Position numbers and translations under genes: made by a program. DNA of 64,000 nt, taken from the NCBI RefSeq assembly GCF_001305515.1, contig NZ_LJYW01000001.1, positions 5,024,001-5,088,000 on the forward strand, written 5' to 3'. Positions 1 through 8,984 of the stretch are shown piece after piece. Position 1 is the stretch's first letter, and each line of letters begins with the position of its first letter. This DNA comes from Prosthecodimorpha hirschii. Its GTDB lineage: Bacteria; Pseudomonadota; Alphaproteobacteria; Rhizobiales; Ancalomicrobiaceae. The notes beneath the pieces are model-generated. The model was not told the origin of the DNA, searched no databases, and saw only the letters and a program-made list of their open reading frames with translations.

Positions 1-957
1 GGCTTCCTGCCGCAGACTGGGCGGCTCGCGCATCTCGCCCTCCCCGAAGGCCAGCCCGGCATCCGCGTCGATGCCGGCGTGCGCGGCGGCGACACGGTCT
101 CGGTCCATTACGATCCGATGATCGCCAAGATCATCGCCACCGGCGCCGACCGGGCCGAGGCGCTCGGCCGGCTCGCCCGCGCGCTCGACCGCACCGAGGT
201 GGTCGGGCTTAGGACCAACCGCACCTTCCTGGCCGCGATCGCGCGCCATCCGGCCTTCGCGGCGGCGGAGCTCGATACCGGCTTCATCGCGCGCCACGAG
301 GCCGACCTGCTGCCGGCCGAGACCGCCCCGGACGGCCTGACGCTGGCGCTTGCTGCCGCCGCCGTGCTCGGCCGCCGCGCCGGCGCGGCCGTGGCGGAGG
401 CCGATCCGGCCGATCGCTGGTCGCCCTGGACCTGCACCGACGCCTTCCGGCTGAACCGGCCGCGGGTGGTCGATCTCCTGTTCGAGGTCGCCGGCGCGAC
501 CCAGCCGCTGCGCGTCGAATGCGTGCCCGGCGGCCTCACATGCGAGGCGCTCGCGCTTGCCTATGACCTCGACGGCTGGACGGAGGCGGGCGGACGCATC
601 CTGTTCACCGCGGACGGCCGGCGGCGCAGCGCCGCGGCGGCCTTCGACGGCGACCGCGTCGCGCTCTTTCTCGACGGTGCCGAGACGGTGTTGCGCGTCG
701 TCGATCCGCGTGCCGCGGCGGGCGACGAGGGCGGCGGGGCCGGCCGCATCGCCGCGCCGATGCCCGGCACGGTGGTGGCCGTCGCGGTCAAGCCGGGCGA
801 TCAGGTCGAGAAGGGCCAGGCCCTCATCGTGGTCGAGGCCATGAAGATGGAGCACACGCTGCGCAGCCCGCGCGACGGCAAGGTCGCCAAGGTCAATGCC
901 GCCGCGGGCGATCTGGTCGCCGAAGGCGCCGAACTGGTCGTGCTCGAGGAAGGCTGA
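1..957 (+). CDS. mccA: 3-methylcrotonyl-CoA carboxylase biotin-containing subunit, 3' part
   Basis: The reading frame is open from the first base and the start lies outside the window, so this is the C-terminal part of a biotin-dependent acyl-CoA carboxylase alpha subunit. The first residues (FLPQTGRL, then a HYDPMIAK motif) belong to the end of the biotin carboxylase domain, followed by a linker domain. The last 70 or so residues form the biotinyl domain, with EAMKMEH carrying the lysine that receives biotin. The subunit carboxylates biotin with ATP and bicarbonate for transfer to 3-methylcrotonyl-CoA in leucine breakdown. Propionyl- and acetyl-CoA carboxylases share these motifs; the choice of methylcrotonyl-CoA rests on isovaleryl-CoA dehydrogenase starting 36 bp downstream, the enzyme of the preceding step. 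Confidence 0.85.
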   Translation, partial: GFLPQTGRLAHLALPEGQPGIRVDAGVRGGDTVSVHYDPMIAKIIATGADRAEALGRLARALDRTEVVGLRTNRTFLAAIARHPAFAAAELDTGFIARHEADLLPAETAPDGLTLALAAAAVLGRRAGAAVAEADPADRWSPWTCTDAFRLNRPRVVDLLFEVAGATQPLRVECVPGGLTCEALALAYDLDGWTEAGGRILFTADGRRRSAAAAFDGDRVALFLDGAETVLRVVDPRAAAGDEGGGAGRIAAPMPGTVVAVAVKPGDQVEKGQALIVVEAMKMEHTLRSPRDGKVAKVNAAAGDLVAEGAELVVLEEG

Positions 958-993
958 GACCAGCCGCAACGTCAGAATTCCGAGGAAACCGCC

Positions 994-2166
994 ATGATCC
1001 CGAACAGCTTCAAGGGCTTCGACTTCGACCTCGGCGAGACCGCCGACATGCTGCGCGACACGGTCGCGGCCTTCGCGGCCGACCGCATCGCGCCGATCGC
1101 CGCCAAGGTCGACCGCGAGGACTGGTTCCCGCGCGAGCTCTGGCCGGAGATGGGCGCGCTCGGCCTGCACGGCATCACGGTCGAGGAGGAGTGGGGCGGG
1201 GCCGGGCTCGGCTACCTGGAACACTGCATCGCCATGGAGGAGATTTCCCGCGCCTCCGCCTCGGTCGGCCTGTCCTACGGCGCGCATTCCAATCTCTGCG
1301 TCAACCAGCTGCGCCGCTGGGGCACCGACGACCAGAAGACGCGCTATCTGACCAAGCTGGTCTCCGGCGAGCATCTCGGCGCGCTGGCCATGTCGGAGCC
1401 CGGCGCCGGCTCCGACGTCGTCTCCATGAAGCTGCGCGCCGAGAAGCGCGGCGACCGCTACGTGCTCAACGGCACCAAGATGTGGATCACCAACGGCCCC
1501 TCGGCCGACACGCTGATCGTCTATGCCAAGACCGACCCGGCCGCCGGCCCGCGCGGCATCACCGCCTTCCTGATCGAGAAGGGTTTTGCCGGCTTCTCCA
1601 TCGCCCAGAAGCTCGACAAGCTCGGCATGCGCGGCTCGGAGACCGGCGAACTGGTGTTCCAGGATTGCGAGGTGCCGGAGGAGAACGTGCTCGGCGCGGT
1701 CGGCAAGGGCGTCAACGTGCTGATGTCCGGCCTCGACTACGAGCGCGCCGTGCTCGCCGCCGGCCCGCTCGGCATCATGCAGGCCGCGCTCGACATCGTG
1801 ATCCCCTATATCCACGACCGCGAGCAGTTCGGCCAGCCGATCGGCACCTTCCAACTGGTCCAGGGCAAGGTCGCCGACATGTATGTCGGCCTCAATGCCT
1901 GCCGGGCCTATGTCTACGCCGTCGCCAAGGCCTGCGATGCCGGCAAGACCACCCGCGAGGACGCCGCCGGCGCCATCCTCTACGCCGCCGAAAAGGCCAC
2001 CAAGGTCGCGCTCGACGCCATCCAGCTGCTCGGCGGCAACGGCTATATCAACGACACCGCCACCGGCCGCCTCCTGCGCGACGCCAAGCTCTACGAGATC
2101 GGCGCCGGCACCAGCGAAATCCGCCGCATGCTGATCGGCCGGCAGATTTTCGAGCGGACGAAGTGA
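994..2166 (+). CDS. ivd: Isovaleryl-CoA dehydrogenase
   Basis: FAD enzyme of 390 residues that oxidises isovaleryl-CoA to 3-methylcrotonyl-CoA in leucine catabolism and passes electrons to ETF. The acyl-CoA dehydrogenase N, middle and C domains occur in the usual order ([10 protein letters not shown] and KMWITNG in the middle; IQLLGGNGY and GAGTSEIRR near the end). The diagnostic point is the catalytic base. In most acyl-CoA dehydrogenases it is the Glu of a YEGT motif, but here that place reads IGAGT. A Glu sits instead at about residue 250 in LDYER, as in known isovaleryl-CoA dehydrogenases. A GAGGAAA ribosome site precedes the ATG. It follows mccA closely and is probably cotranscribed with it. 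Confidence 0.93.
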   Translation: MIPNSFKGFDFDLGETADMLRDTVAAFAADRIAPIAAKVDREDWFPRELWPEMGALGLHGITVEEEWGGAGLGYLEHCIAMEEISRASASVGLSYGAHSNLCVNQLRRWGTDDQKTRYLTKLVSGEHLGALAMSEPGAGSDVVSMKLRAEKRGDRYVLNGTKMWITNGPSADTLIVYAKTDPAAGPRGITAFLIEKGFAGFSIAQKLDKLGMRGSETGELVFQDCEVPEENVLGAVGKGVNVLMSGLDYERAVLAAGPLGIMQAALDIVIPYIHDREQFGQPIGTFQLVQGKVADMYVGLNACRAYVYAVAKACDAGKTTREDAAGAILYAAEKATKVALDAIQLLGGNGYINDTATGRLLRDAKLYEIGAGTSEIRRMLIGRQIFERTK

Positions 2167-2391
2167 GCTTGGGCGTTTGACCCGCAGGCCCAGAGCCGTG
2201 CGCGCCGGCGCGATCCGGTCGTTCGACATGAGGCACAAAGTGGCCCGCCGAGTGGCCGATCCGGCGGTTGGGCCGTAGCCGCCAGCGCAACGTCGTCGTC
2301 TCGACGCCTCCGTCGGCGACGCCACATTTGGCTCCGAATCGATCCCCACAATCTTGAGGAGGGATTGAACGCGAGACGTGTAGCCAAGCGC

Positions 2392-2446
2392 GACTCGATA
2401 GCATCGAGTCAATGGCCGTCAGCGTTTGCCGCTGGACGGCCATTGA
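2392..2446. repeat. Two adjacent inverted repeats in the gap after ivd
   Basis: GACTCGAT at 2392-2399 and ATCGAGTC at 2403-2410 form a perfect 8-bp stem with a 3-base loop. Directly beside it, 2409-2424 pairs with 2430-2446 (a 16-bp stem with one bulged base at 2434 and loop TTTGC). The two stems overlap by two bases and share GAGTC-type ends, so they could form alternative structures. There is no T-run, so a classical terminator is not shown. The rest of the 2167-2391 gap holds nothing I recognise. The hairpins mark the change from GC-rich to AT-rich sequence. Confidence 0.6.
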
Positions 2447-2510
2447 GTCGGTTTTCGTTCACGATTTCTGTCAAGCGACTTCGGGTATTCCGGTCATTTT
2501 AGATTTTGTC

Positions 2511-2888
2511 ATGAATATACCTGAGGCAGTTTTCAAGATAATCACTGCGATAATTCTATCGACTGCGGCGATCGCATTTTTGTTGTCGTTTACCTATGTT
2601 TTAGGTCCTCCGGAATTTTTGAGGGCCGAGAAGATCGAGGCGGCTGGGGAATTTACAAGAACCTATGCCACTGGCCCCTATACGCAAAAACAGCTCGACG
2701 ATTTCATGATCGAGAAATACGGTGCTGAAAAAACCGAGACTCTCGGCCTGACCGTGAGAACTGACCCGCAGACTGGGAAGCAGGAGCTACTGCTACCATT
2801 CGGGTTTGATGACTATTACTCCTATGATCTTGATAGGAGATGTTGGATATTTTATGAATTTAGGCTGACGTTACTAAAGACCTGTTGA
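2511..2888 (+). CDS. Small membrane-anchored protein of unknown function, AT-rich
   Basis: The ATG at 2511 gives 125 residues; an upstream in-frame ATG at 2412 lies inside a hairpin and is less likely. Residues 8-32 form one hydrophobic segment (FKIITAIILSTAAIAFLLSF). A polar region follows with TYATGPYTQKQLDD and a C-terminal part rich in Tyr, Phe and Asp. I recognise no family. By eye the DNA is far more AT-rich than its neighbours and uses codons such as ATA and TTA that are otherwise rare here, which points to recent transfer. No good ribosome site precedes either start, so whether it is expressed is uncertain. Confidence 0.5.
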   Translation: MNIPEAVFKIITAIILSTAAIAFLLSFTYVLGPPEFLRAEKIEAAGEFTRTYATGPYTQKQLDDFMIEKYGAEKTETLGLTVRTDPQTGKQELLLPFGFDDYYSYDLDRRCWIFYEFRLTLLKTC

Positions 2889-2943
2889 CAGTCAATCTAG
2901 CACTAAGAGTCTTGGAACTTTTCGCGCGCCCGTTCATCCTCCA

Positions 2944-3127
2944 TCACGCTGCGCATCGCCAGTTCGGTATGGATGTGGATCAACTCCTCTTGGCCCAGGC
3001 GGCCGTCGGGGCGCTACCACATGCAAATTCGGTCAGCCTAGCGATGAAGGCGAAGGTGGTGACGCGGGCGTCCTCGATGCGGAGCAGACCGCCCGCGGCG
3101 CCGTCGCCCAGGATGTCGATCTCGCAA
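2944..3127 (-). pseudogene. Degenerate remnant of the TetR regulator 3' end (copy 1)
   Basis: This stretch matches the 3' end of the intact tetR gene at 11007-11600 on the same strand. The first 32 bases of the match are identical; later parts diverge. Between two shared anchors (TCACGCTGCG and GAAGGTGGTGACG) the distance is 108 bases here but 109 in both other copies, so it carries a one-base deletion. A TAG also arises in the reading frame. It cannot encode the regulator's C-terminus. Together with the copies at 3701-4010 and 11007 it forms a series of three same-orientation fragments. Confidence 0.75.
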
Positions 3128-3222
3128 CTCTGTTTTGCGCGCCGGTCCGTACCGGGGTCCGCGTCAGCTCCTGCCTTCTCGTCGACGTGGAAAATCCGCC
3201 GGGTGCGAAAGACGCGGTGCTG

Positions 3223-3687
3223 TCAGGTCTCCGGCACGACGCCGTCGAGCAGGTAGACCACCGGCCGGAACCGGGTCGATTCCGCCTCGACGATCTTCGC
3301 GATCGCCGACCAGGAGCCGCCGGCGAGGCCGGCGCCGATCAGCGGCATCGCAACCGGGGTGCCGTCCTCAACCGTCTCGTTGATGATCCGCATGACGGAC
3401 CGCATGGCGTCGTAGTCCACGAAGCGGCGCCCGCCGCGCGGCGAGCCGAAGCGCTCCTGCGTGATCGCGTTGCCGACCCGATGGCGACCGCACACCGCCC
3501 AGACGATGGTTCCGAGCTTCAGAGCGCGGGCCTCGTGCGCGGCGCGGTAGGCCGCATAGGCCGCCGGATAGCGATCGCGGATCGCACGGACGACGCCGGC
3601 CCCCATGGAGCCCTGCGCGTTGCAGCCGTGCACGATCACCGGCTCGGCCGCCTCGAGCAGGTCACCGGTCCTGTATTCGATCTGCAT
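3223..3687 (-). CDS. Macro-domain protein (ADP-ribose derivative binding or hydrolysis)
   Basis: A single macro domain fills all 154 residues. The N-terminus reads TGDLLE, followed by HGCNAQGSMGAGVVRAIRD, which matches the ADP-ribose-binding loop. GNAITQERFG and MPLIGAGLAGGSW supply the second loop that grips the distal ribose and phosphate. Relatives bind or hydrolyse ADP-ribose 1''-phosphate, O-acetyl-ADP-ribose or ADP-ribosylated macromolecules; some act as antitoxins of DarT DNA ADP-ribosyltransferases. No DarT-like gene is adjacent, so a housekeeping or Poa1p-like role is as likely. The gene sits exactly between two broken tetR 3' ends, which suggests it arrived by recombination there. 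Confidence 0.85.
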   Translation of the reverse strand: MQIEYRTGDLLEAAEPVIVHGCNAQGSMGAGVVRAIRDRYPAAYAAYRAAHEARALKLGTIVWAVCGRHRVGNAITQERFGSPRGGRRFVDYDAMRSVMRIINETVEDGTPVAMPLIGAGLAGGSWSAIAKIVEAESTRFRPVVYLLDGVVPET

Positions 3688-3700
3688 CGAACGCCTCCGC

Positions 3701-4010
3701 TCACCCCGTTACGCTGCGCATCGCCAGGTCGGTATGGATGCGGATCAGCTCCTCCTGGCCGCGCGGGCCGTCGGGACGGTACCACATACAGATGCCGGTC
3801 AGCATGGCGATGATCGCGAAGGTGGTGACGCGGGCGTCCTCGATTTGGAACTGGCCACGCGCGGCGCCGTCGCGCAGGATGTCGGTCAGGCGCGTCTCGT
3901 AGGCGTCGCGCAAGGCGACCGCGGCGGCGCGGTTGTCCGGCTCCAGGCTGCGCAGGTCCATGTTGGCGATCACGACCTCGGCGCGGCGGGTCATGTGGTA
4001 GGTCAGGTGC
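3701..4010 (-). pseudogene. Truncated TetR regulator, C-terminal fragment (copy 2)
   Basis: From about 3706 to 4010 this is colinear with 11015-11319 of the intact tetR, with a constant offset of 7,309 bases and only a few percent mismatches. The match ends abruptly after GTCAGGTGC. Beyond it the DNA-binding half is missing, and unrelated sequence replaces it. The fragment keeps an open frame covering the ligand-binding C-domain (HLTYHMTRRAEVVIANMDL onward). Without the helix-turn-helix it cannot act as the parent regulator. The good conservation suggests a recent duplication or continued gene conversion with the intact copy. Confidence 0.85.
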
Positions 4011-4334
4011 CCTCTCTGTGGCGACATGGATCCCCGCCGAGGCGGCGCGCCTCGAACGGGGGGCAAGCGGCCTCCCGGTCTCCGCAGACCGCCGTCGGGA
4101 CGCGAGGTCCGTCGATGGGGCCGTTTCGGGATTGCGGGAACTGTGCGATGACGCACCCGAAGTGCTCATGCACGTGGAGCATCCGGAGGGGGCCATGCGG
4201 ACCGATCGCGTCCATCGCCAGGGGTCCGGACAGGCCGCATCCATCCCGGGGCGGCGCGGCTCCGTACATGCCAGGGGGAGTGTGCGGCCGGACGGCGTCC
4301 CCGATACGCTGTCGAGCCCCGGGTTTGCCGGCCG
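4011..4334. other. Gap with no recognised gene
   Basis: No convincing gene is visible. A plus-strand frame from 4018 to 4338 is open but composed of Arg, Gly, Ala and Pro with no known motif, as expected from random GC-rich frames. The stretch includes the breakpoint of the truncated tetR copy and the presumed promoter of the gene starting at 4335. Confidence 0.5.
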
Positions 4335-5252
4335 ATGAACGCATTGCCTGAGCTCTACGCCGGCATGGGCTACGACGTCGTCCTGATGGGCGACACGCTC
4401 TGGCGCAGCGCCGGCGCCCTGGCCCTGGCCTCCGAACCCTCGGGTGCGGTGCATGTGGGCGAGGAGGCCGGCATCCGCGCCATGCTCCGCCGGCACCGGC
4501 GTCTGGCCGCGATCTTCTGCACGGAGCACCCCTCCGGCAAGACGGTGGCGCATTTCGCGCTCACCGCCGAGCAATCGGCGTCCGTGTCCGTGCAGAGGCA
4601 ATTCGCCCAGCATGTCCGGCGCGCGGAAGGCCATGGCCAGGTCCGGCGGCTCGATTGGGATGCCTGGCAGACGCGGGCGCTGGCATGCGACCGGGCGTCG
4701 CTGGCACGCCACGGCACCGCCGCGGCGCCCTGTCTCCACGAGGACGGCCGCCGGCGGTTGGCCGCGGTGGCGGCGCGGGACCCGGCGCTGATCCTCTATG
4801 GCTACGTGACCGGCACAGGCGAGATCGCGGCCTATCTTCTGTGTCGGATCGAGGGCGGCATTTGCCAGGGCCTGTTCGTCCATTGGGATGACGCCCTGGC
4901 GGACCTCCGGCCGACCCACCTTCTCTATTCCGCGGCGCGCAAAGCCCTGCTGGCTTTGCCCGAAGTCGACATTCTGCGCGTCGGCCGGCAGTCCATCCCC
5001 GAGAATCCCGGGCTCGACGCGTTCAAGCGCCATGCCGGCTTCCAGGCGACGCCCTGTCATGTCGGCGTGCTGGTCCACCCCCTTTGGGCGCCGATCCTGG
5101 AACGGACCGCGACGGCCTGGCTGCTCGGTCTGATCCGCCGCACACTGGCGCCACGCTTTCCGGGACTGAACGCGCTCGAGGTGCTGGAATGCGCCGCCCC
5201 CACGCGCCGGGCTTTGCGTCGGGCCCAGGCCCACAAGACCCGACCGCAATAG
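4335..5252 (+). CDS. FemAB/GNAT-like acyltransferase-fold protein
   Basis: A protein of 305 residues. The C-terminal half resembles GNAT or FemAB-like transferases: LYGYVTGTGEIAAYLLC looks like the central strands, followed by THLLYSAARKALL, LRVGRQSIPENPGLDAFK and a closing GF. A basic tail is present. Members of this superfamily move acyl or aminoacyl groups onto sugars, peptides or lipids, and several are found in polysaccharide loci. The substrate cannot be read. It ends 13 bp from the convergent GMC oxidoreductase gene. It lies in the same segment as the glycosyltransferase operon, so a role in modifying that product is possible but unproven. Confidence 0.5.
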   Translation: MNALPELYAGMGYDVVLMGDTLWRSAGALALASEPSGAVHVGEEAGIRAMLRRHRRLAAIFCTEHPSGKTVAHFALTAEQSASVSVQRQFAQHVRRAEGHGQVRRLDWDAWQTRALACDRASLARHGTAAAPCLHEDGRRRLAAVAARDPALILYGYVTGTGEIAAYLLCRIEGGICQGLFVHWDDALADLRPTHLLYSAARKALLALPEVDILRVGRQSIPENPGLDAFKRHAGFQATPCHVGVLVHPLWAPILERTATAWLLGLIRRTLAPRFPGLNALEVLECAAPTRRALRRAQAHKTRPQ

Positions 5253-5264
5253 GGCGCGGCGGGC

Positions 5265-6821
5265 TCACACCATGACGTCCGCGGCGCGCTCGGCGATCAG
5301 CATCACCGCGCAGCATGTATTGGCCGCCGGCAGGGCCGGCATCACCGAGGCGTCGACGACGCGCAGTCGCTCGATGCCGTGAACGCGCAGGCGGCTGTCG
5401 ACCACGGCCTGCCCATCCTCGCCCATCCGACAGGTTCCGACCGGGTGAAACGCCGTGGTCGCCGCGGCGCGAACATGTCGTCGCAGCGCCGCGCGATCTC
5501 GGGCCGCAGGGCCCGGCAGCCGCTCGCCGAGCAGCGGAAAGCGCGCCAGCGCCGGCCGGGCGGCGATCGACCGCACCATCTCGATGCCGTCGACCAGCCG
5601 TTCGAGATCGCCGGGATCGGACAGGTAGCGCGGATCGACGAGGGCCGCGCCCCCCGGTTCCGCACCCCCCGGTACCGCACCGTCGAGTGACACGCGACCG
5701 CGGCTGCGGGGCCGCGCCAGCGTCAATTCGAGATCGACCGCGCCTCCGTCGTCGACGGATTGGAAATGGGTGACGATCTGAAGATCGGGTCGGGTCGCCG
5801 AAGCTCCGGAGGCGAGATAGGCGCCGGCCTCGCAGCAATTCGACGCCAGGACGCTGTTCCGCCCGCTCAGGCGCGCGACGAATGCCGCCGGCAGGTTGCG
5901 CAGTGCTGCCGGGGAGGTCCGGCCCGATCGGAACAGGATCGGGATACGGACATGGTCGGCCAGCCGGTCGCCGACCCCCGGCAGATCGTGCATAACGGGG
6001 ATGCCGGCGCGGCGCAGCATGGCCGCCGGGCCGATGCCCGAGGCCATCAGGATGCGCGGGCTTTCCAGGGCGCCCAGCGCCAGGATGACCTCGCGGCGCG
6101 CGCGTGCGATCTGCAGCCTTCGGTCGCGCACATACGCCACGCCCTCCGCACGATTGGCTGCCAGCAGCAGATGGCGGATGTCGGCGCCGGTGATCACGCT
6201 CAGTCGGGGATGGTCGAGCACGGGGCTCAGATAGGCATGAAAGGCCGAAAAGCGCCTCCCGGCCTTCTGCAGGACGGGGAAGTAGCCGCATCGCGCGGAA
6301 TCCGGCCCATCCAGCAGCCCCCTTTTCGGCAGGCCGGCCTCGCCACAGGCCTCCAGGAAGGCCTCCGAGAAGGCTGAACGGTGGGCGGGCGCCGAAAGGG
6401 CGACCATGCCTTTGGGCGCCCCGTCGCCCCCGAAGGCCCGGGCGCGGGCGGCGGCAAGGTCGGCGCTCGACCAGCCCTCCGCACCCAGCCCGGCCCAGTC
6501 GTCGAAATCCGCGTCGAGCGCCGGCTGGGCGATCATGGCGTTGATCGACGCGCTTCCGCCGAGCACATGCCCCATCGGCAAGGCGATGCGGCGGCCGTTC
6601 AAGGCCGGCTGAGGCACGGTCATGAACGGCCAGCTATGCCACCAGCGGCCGAGCCGCACGCTGGTCAGCGGTGTCTGCAGCCACCGATTGGGGGCCGCGC
6701 TGCCGGCGTCGATCAACGCGATGCGGGCGTCGGTCCGTTCCAAGAGGCGCCGGGCCAGGACGCATCCCGCCGTGCCGCCCCCGGCGATGACATAGTCGAA
6801 CGCGTCATCCCCTGCCGGCAT
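5265..6821 (-). CDS. GMC family FAD-dependent oxidoreductase
   Basis: A 518-residue glucose-methanol-choline oxidoreductase. The N-terminus carries the FAD dinucleotide fold (DYVIAGGGTAGCVLARRL), then the GHVLGGSASINAM flavin loop and ILALGALESPRILMASGIGP, both standard for this family. The C-terminal active-site pair is present as FHPVGTCRMG (His) and LPAANTC (Asn). These enzymes oxidise alcohols on sugars, choline, sterols or mycofactocin-like cofactors. I chose the ATG at 6821 because the FAD motif follows within ten residues. The start overlaps the end of the glycosyltransferase gene by 17 bp, making this the last gene of a four-gene operon. The true substrate is unknown; the linked glycosyltransferases suggest a glycoconjugate or its lipid carrier. 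Confidence 0.9.
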   Translation of the reverse strand: MPAGDDAFDYVIAGGGTAGCVLARRLLERTDARIALIDAGSAAPNRWLQTPLTSVRLGRWWHSWPFMTVPQPALNGRRIALPMGHVLGGSASINAMIAQPALDADFDDWAGLGAEGWSSADLAAARARAFGGDGAPKGMVALSAPAHRSAFSEAFLEACGEAGLPKRGLLDGPDSARCGYFPVLQKAGRRFSAFHAYLSPVLDHPRLSVITGADIRHLLLAANRAEGVAYVRDRRLQIARARREVILALGALESPRILMASGIGPAAMLRRAGIPVMHDLPGVGDRLADHVRIPILFRSGRTSPAALRNLPAAFVARLSGRNSVLASNCCEAGAYLASGASATRPDLQIVTHFQSVDDGGAVDLELTLARPRSRGRVSLDGAVPGGAEPGGAALVDPRYLSDPGDLERLVDGIEMVRSIAARPALARFPLLGERLPGPAARDRAALRRHVRAAATTAFHPVGTCRMGEDGQAVVDSRLRVHGIERLRVVDASVMPALPAANTCCAVMLIAERAADVMV

Positions 6822-7851
6822 GGAAGGCCTTGCGCAAGCGCAGCAGGGCGACTTCGGCGGTGACATAGCCGAAGCCGACGGCGCCGCAGGCAAAATGAAC
6901 CGGCAGCAGGATCGCGCCGGCCGCGAGCAGGCGAAGACCGACGACCCGCTGGAGCACGGTGAGGAACCCGCGTTGGGCCAGGAGCAGTGCCAGCCAGGCC
7001 GCCGCCGCGGTGATCCAAAGCCGGGGCCAAAAGGGGCCGAGAGCAAGGCTCGCGCCGATGATCGCCGTGCAGACCAGCGAAACCCGGCCGCGGGCATCCG
7101 CATTCAGGACCGCGGCGCAGCGGCCGTCCCGGTAGAGGAGGCGCGACCAGGGGATCGCGCGATCCCGAATGTCCGTGACGATCATCGAATGCAGCGTCCA
7201 GCACTTCAGATGCTTGCACAGCAGGCGAGGATCAAGTCGGATCTCTCCGCCGGCGCGGGCCAGGCGAGCGCCGAGTTCGATGTCCTCCATCGCGGGTCGG
7301 TCGTAGCGGACGGAAAATCCGCCCAGCGCCTCGAAGGCGCCCCGTCGGATTGCGCCGCAACCCGTCCAGAAGCTGCGCACCGGGCCGGCATGGCTCTGAT
7401 GCTGGGCGTGGTGCAGCAGATTGCGAAAGCGCGATACCAATGTCGGCGCGCTCGGCTTTTCGTCATAGGATCCGAATACGGCGGCAGCATCGGTCTCCCG
7501 GAAATGCCTCCGCACGATGTCCATGGCATCGGGGGCGAGCAGCACATCGGCATCGACGAAGAACAGGATCGCGCCGCGGGCTTCCCGGGCGCCGGCATTG
7601 CGGGCCACCGCGGGACCGCCATGGGCGGCGAGCGATACCACACGGCAGCCCGCCGGCACGGCTTCGGTCATGGGGAAGCCGTCAGCCACGAGGATGCACT
7701 CGTCGTCCGGTCGCAGCAGCCGGCTCACCTGCCCGACACACCGCCTCGCGTCCTCGTTCCAATCTCCGAGCGGCATGACGACCGAGATGGAGGATTGCGC
7801 CCCATCCACCAGGACGGCCGTCCTGGGATGGCGCTCCGGGTCCCTCAGCAT
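6805..7851 (-). CDS. Family 2 glycosyltransferase with C-terminal membrane segments
   Basis: The GT-A fold begins at SISVVMPLGDWNED, with the nucleotide-sugar/metal motif FFVDADVLLAP (a DxD type), the acceptor region FWTGCGAIRRGAFEALGGF and the catalytic MEDIELGARL. After about residue 250 come two or three hydrophobic stretches that anchor the protein in the inner membrane. Length is 348 residues from the ATG at 7851, which overlaps the stop of the upstream GT87 gene. It probably adds a sugar to a lipid-linked or membrane acceptor at the cytoplasmic face. Acceptor and sugar cannot be read. Confidence 0.85.
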   Translation of the reverse strand: MLRDPERHPRTAVLVDGAQSSISVVMPLGDWNEDARRCVGQVSRLLRPDDECILVADGFPMTEAVPAGCRVVSLAAHGGPAVARNAGAREARGAILFFVDADVLLAPDAMDIVRRHFRETDAAAVFGSYDEKPSAPTLVSRFRNLLHHAQHQSHAGPVRSFWTGCGAIRRGAFEALGGFSVRYDRPAMEDIELGARLARAGGEIRLDPRLLCKHLKCWTLHSMIVTDIRDRAIPWSRLLYRDGRCAAVLNADARGRVSLVCTAIIGASLALGPFWPRLWITAAAAWLALLLAQRGFLTVLQRVVGLRLLAAGAILLPVHFACGAVGFGYVTAEVALLRLRKAFHAGRG

Positions 7852-8984
7852 CGTCGTTCGGCCCCTGTCCCGCGGGACGCTTCGACCAAGACCAGGACGA
7901 CCGCGACCGTCCAGACCGCGAACATGGCGAGCATGGCGCCTTGAGAGGTCACGAGCCGCGAGGGCAGGTGCAGTGTCGTCGTCAGCGCGAGGGTGACCGC
8001 CGTCGTCCGCCACGACGGCGCGACGATCCACAGCCGAAGCAGGGCGAGCAGAAGGAAGACCAGCAACAGATCGTCATAGGGGCGATGGTACAGGCTGATC
8101 CGGGTCACGAAGCCCGTGAGAGCCAGCACGAGCAGGGGATCGCGCGGTCCGTCGACCCAGCGCAAGGCGCCAAAAAGGACGGCAAATCCGGCCATGGCGC
8201 AGAGGAGGCTCGCCTCCCGCGGCGGGACGCCCCATGCCGCGACCAGCGTCACCAGCGAGGTGCCGTCCGCGGTGAAGCGCATGCCCCCGGGCGGATAGGT
8301 GATGGCCAGCAACGCGGCGATCGAGTGTCCGCTCCACCAGCCGACCGCGACGGCGCTGGCCGTCACCACGAGCGCCGCGACCGCCAGGGCTGCAAAACGA
8401 CGCTCGCGCAGGAATACCGCCGTCATCAGCGCGGCATTGGTCGGCTTGAAGAGTGTGATGCCGAACAGAAGTCCGGACCGGGCGGAGTGCCCCCGATACA
8501 GCGCGAGCGTGGCGCCGAGCATGAGCACCATTTGAATCAGGCCGTACTGCCCGAGTCTGAAGGTGCTGAAATTCGCTGCGACGGCGAGCGTTCCGCTCGT
8601 GCAGGCCCAGCCGGCGGGGCGCGAGAGGGGCGCACCGACCCCCCAGGCGAAGCGGAGCAGGACGGCCAGCGCCGCCAGAGACCAGACGCCATGCCACAGC
8701 TGGTTGAGACCGAAATCGGCGAAGGGCGCGAGCAGCCAGAGCCACGGAAAGGCATGCGGCGGATAGACGGTGTTGGCCGGTGAGACGATACCCGCGGCGA
8801 GCAGGAGGTCTTCGCGGGGATAGTGGAACTGCTCGAGCAGCCGCAATTCGTTGTGGCGAAGCTGCAGGTCCCAGGACAGCGGTCCGGACATGGCCAGGGC
8901 CGCCAGTCGGAGGCCGGCGACCAGCAGGCACGCCGCCGTGAACAGCCTTAGCAGCCTCTCCTGCGTCTCTCGGCCGAGCGTCAT
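7845..8984 (-). CDS. GT87/DUF2029-type membrane glycosyltransferase
   Basis: Integral membrane protein of 379 residues with about nine to ten hydrophobic helices. The periplasmic first loop has LSWDLQLRHNELRLL and YPPHAFPWLWLLAPFA. FRLGQYGLIQMVLMLGATLALYRG, with its Gln-rich loop, is typical of the GT87 family, which uses polyprenyl-phosphate sugars. The arrangement ITLFKPTNAALM with Lys and Pro is also conserved in the family. Start ATG at 8984 overlaps the upstream stop as ATGA, so translation is coupled. It likely transfers a sugar from an isoprenoid-phosphate donor at the outer face of the inner membrane. Donor and acceptor are unknown. Confidence 0.75.
   Translation of the reverse strand: MTLGRETQERLLRLFTAACLLVAGLRLAALAMSGPLSWDLQLRHNELRLLEQFHYPREDLLLAAGIVSPANTVYPPHAFPWLWLLAPFADFGLNQLWHGVWSLAALAVLLRFAWGVGAPLSRPAGWACTSGTLAVAANFSTFRLGQYGLIQMVLMLGATLALYRGHSARSGLLFGITLFKPTNAALMTAVFLRERRFAALAVAALVVTASAVAVGWWSGHSIAALLAITYPPGGMRFTADGTSLVTLVAAWGVPPREASLLCAMAGFAVLFGALRWVDGPRDPLLVLALTGFVTRISLYHRPYDDLLLVFLLLALLRLWIVAPSWRTTAVTLALTTTLHLPSRLVTSQGAMLAMFAVWTVAVVLVLVEASRGTGAERRC

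Noticed and set aside
4018..4338. Open frame before the FemAB-like gene
   Set aside because: Composition is random-like and no motif or ribosome site is seen.
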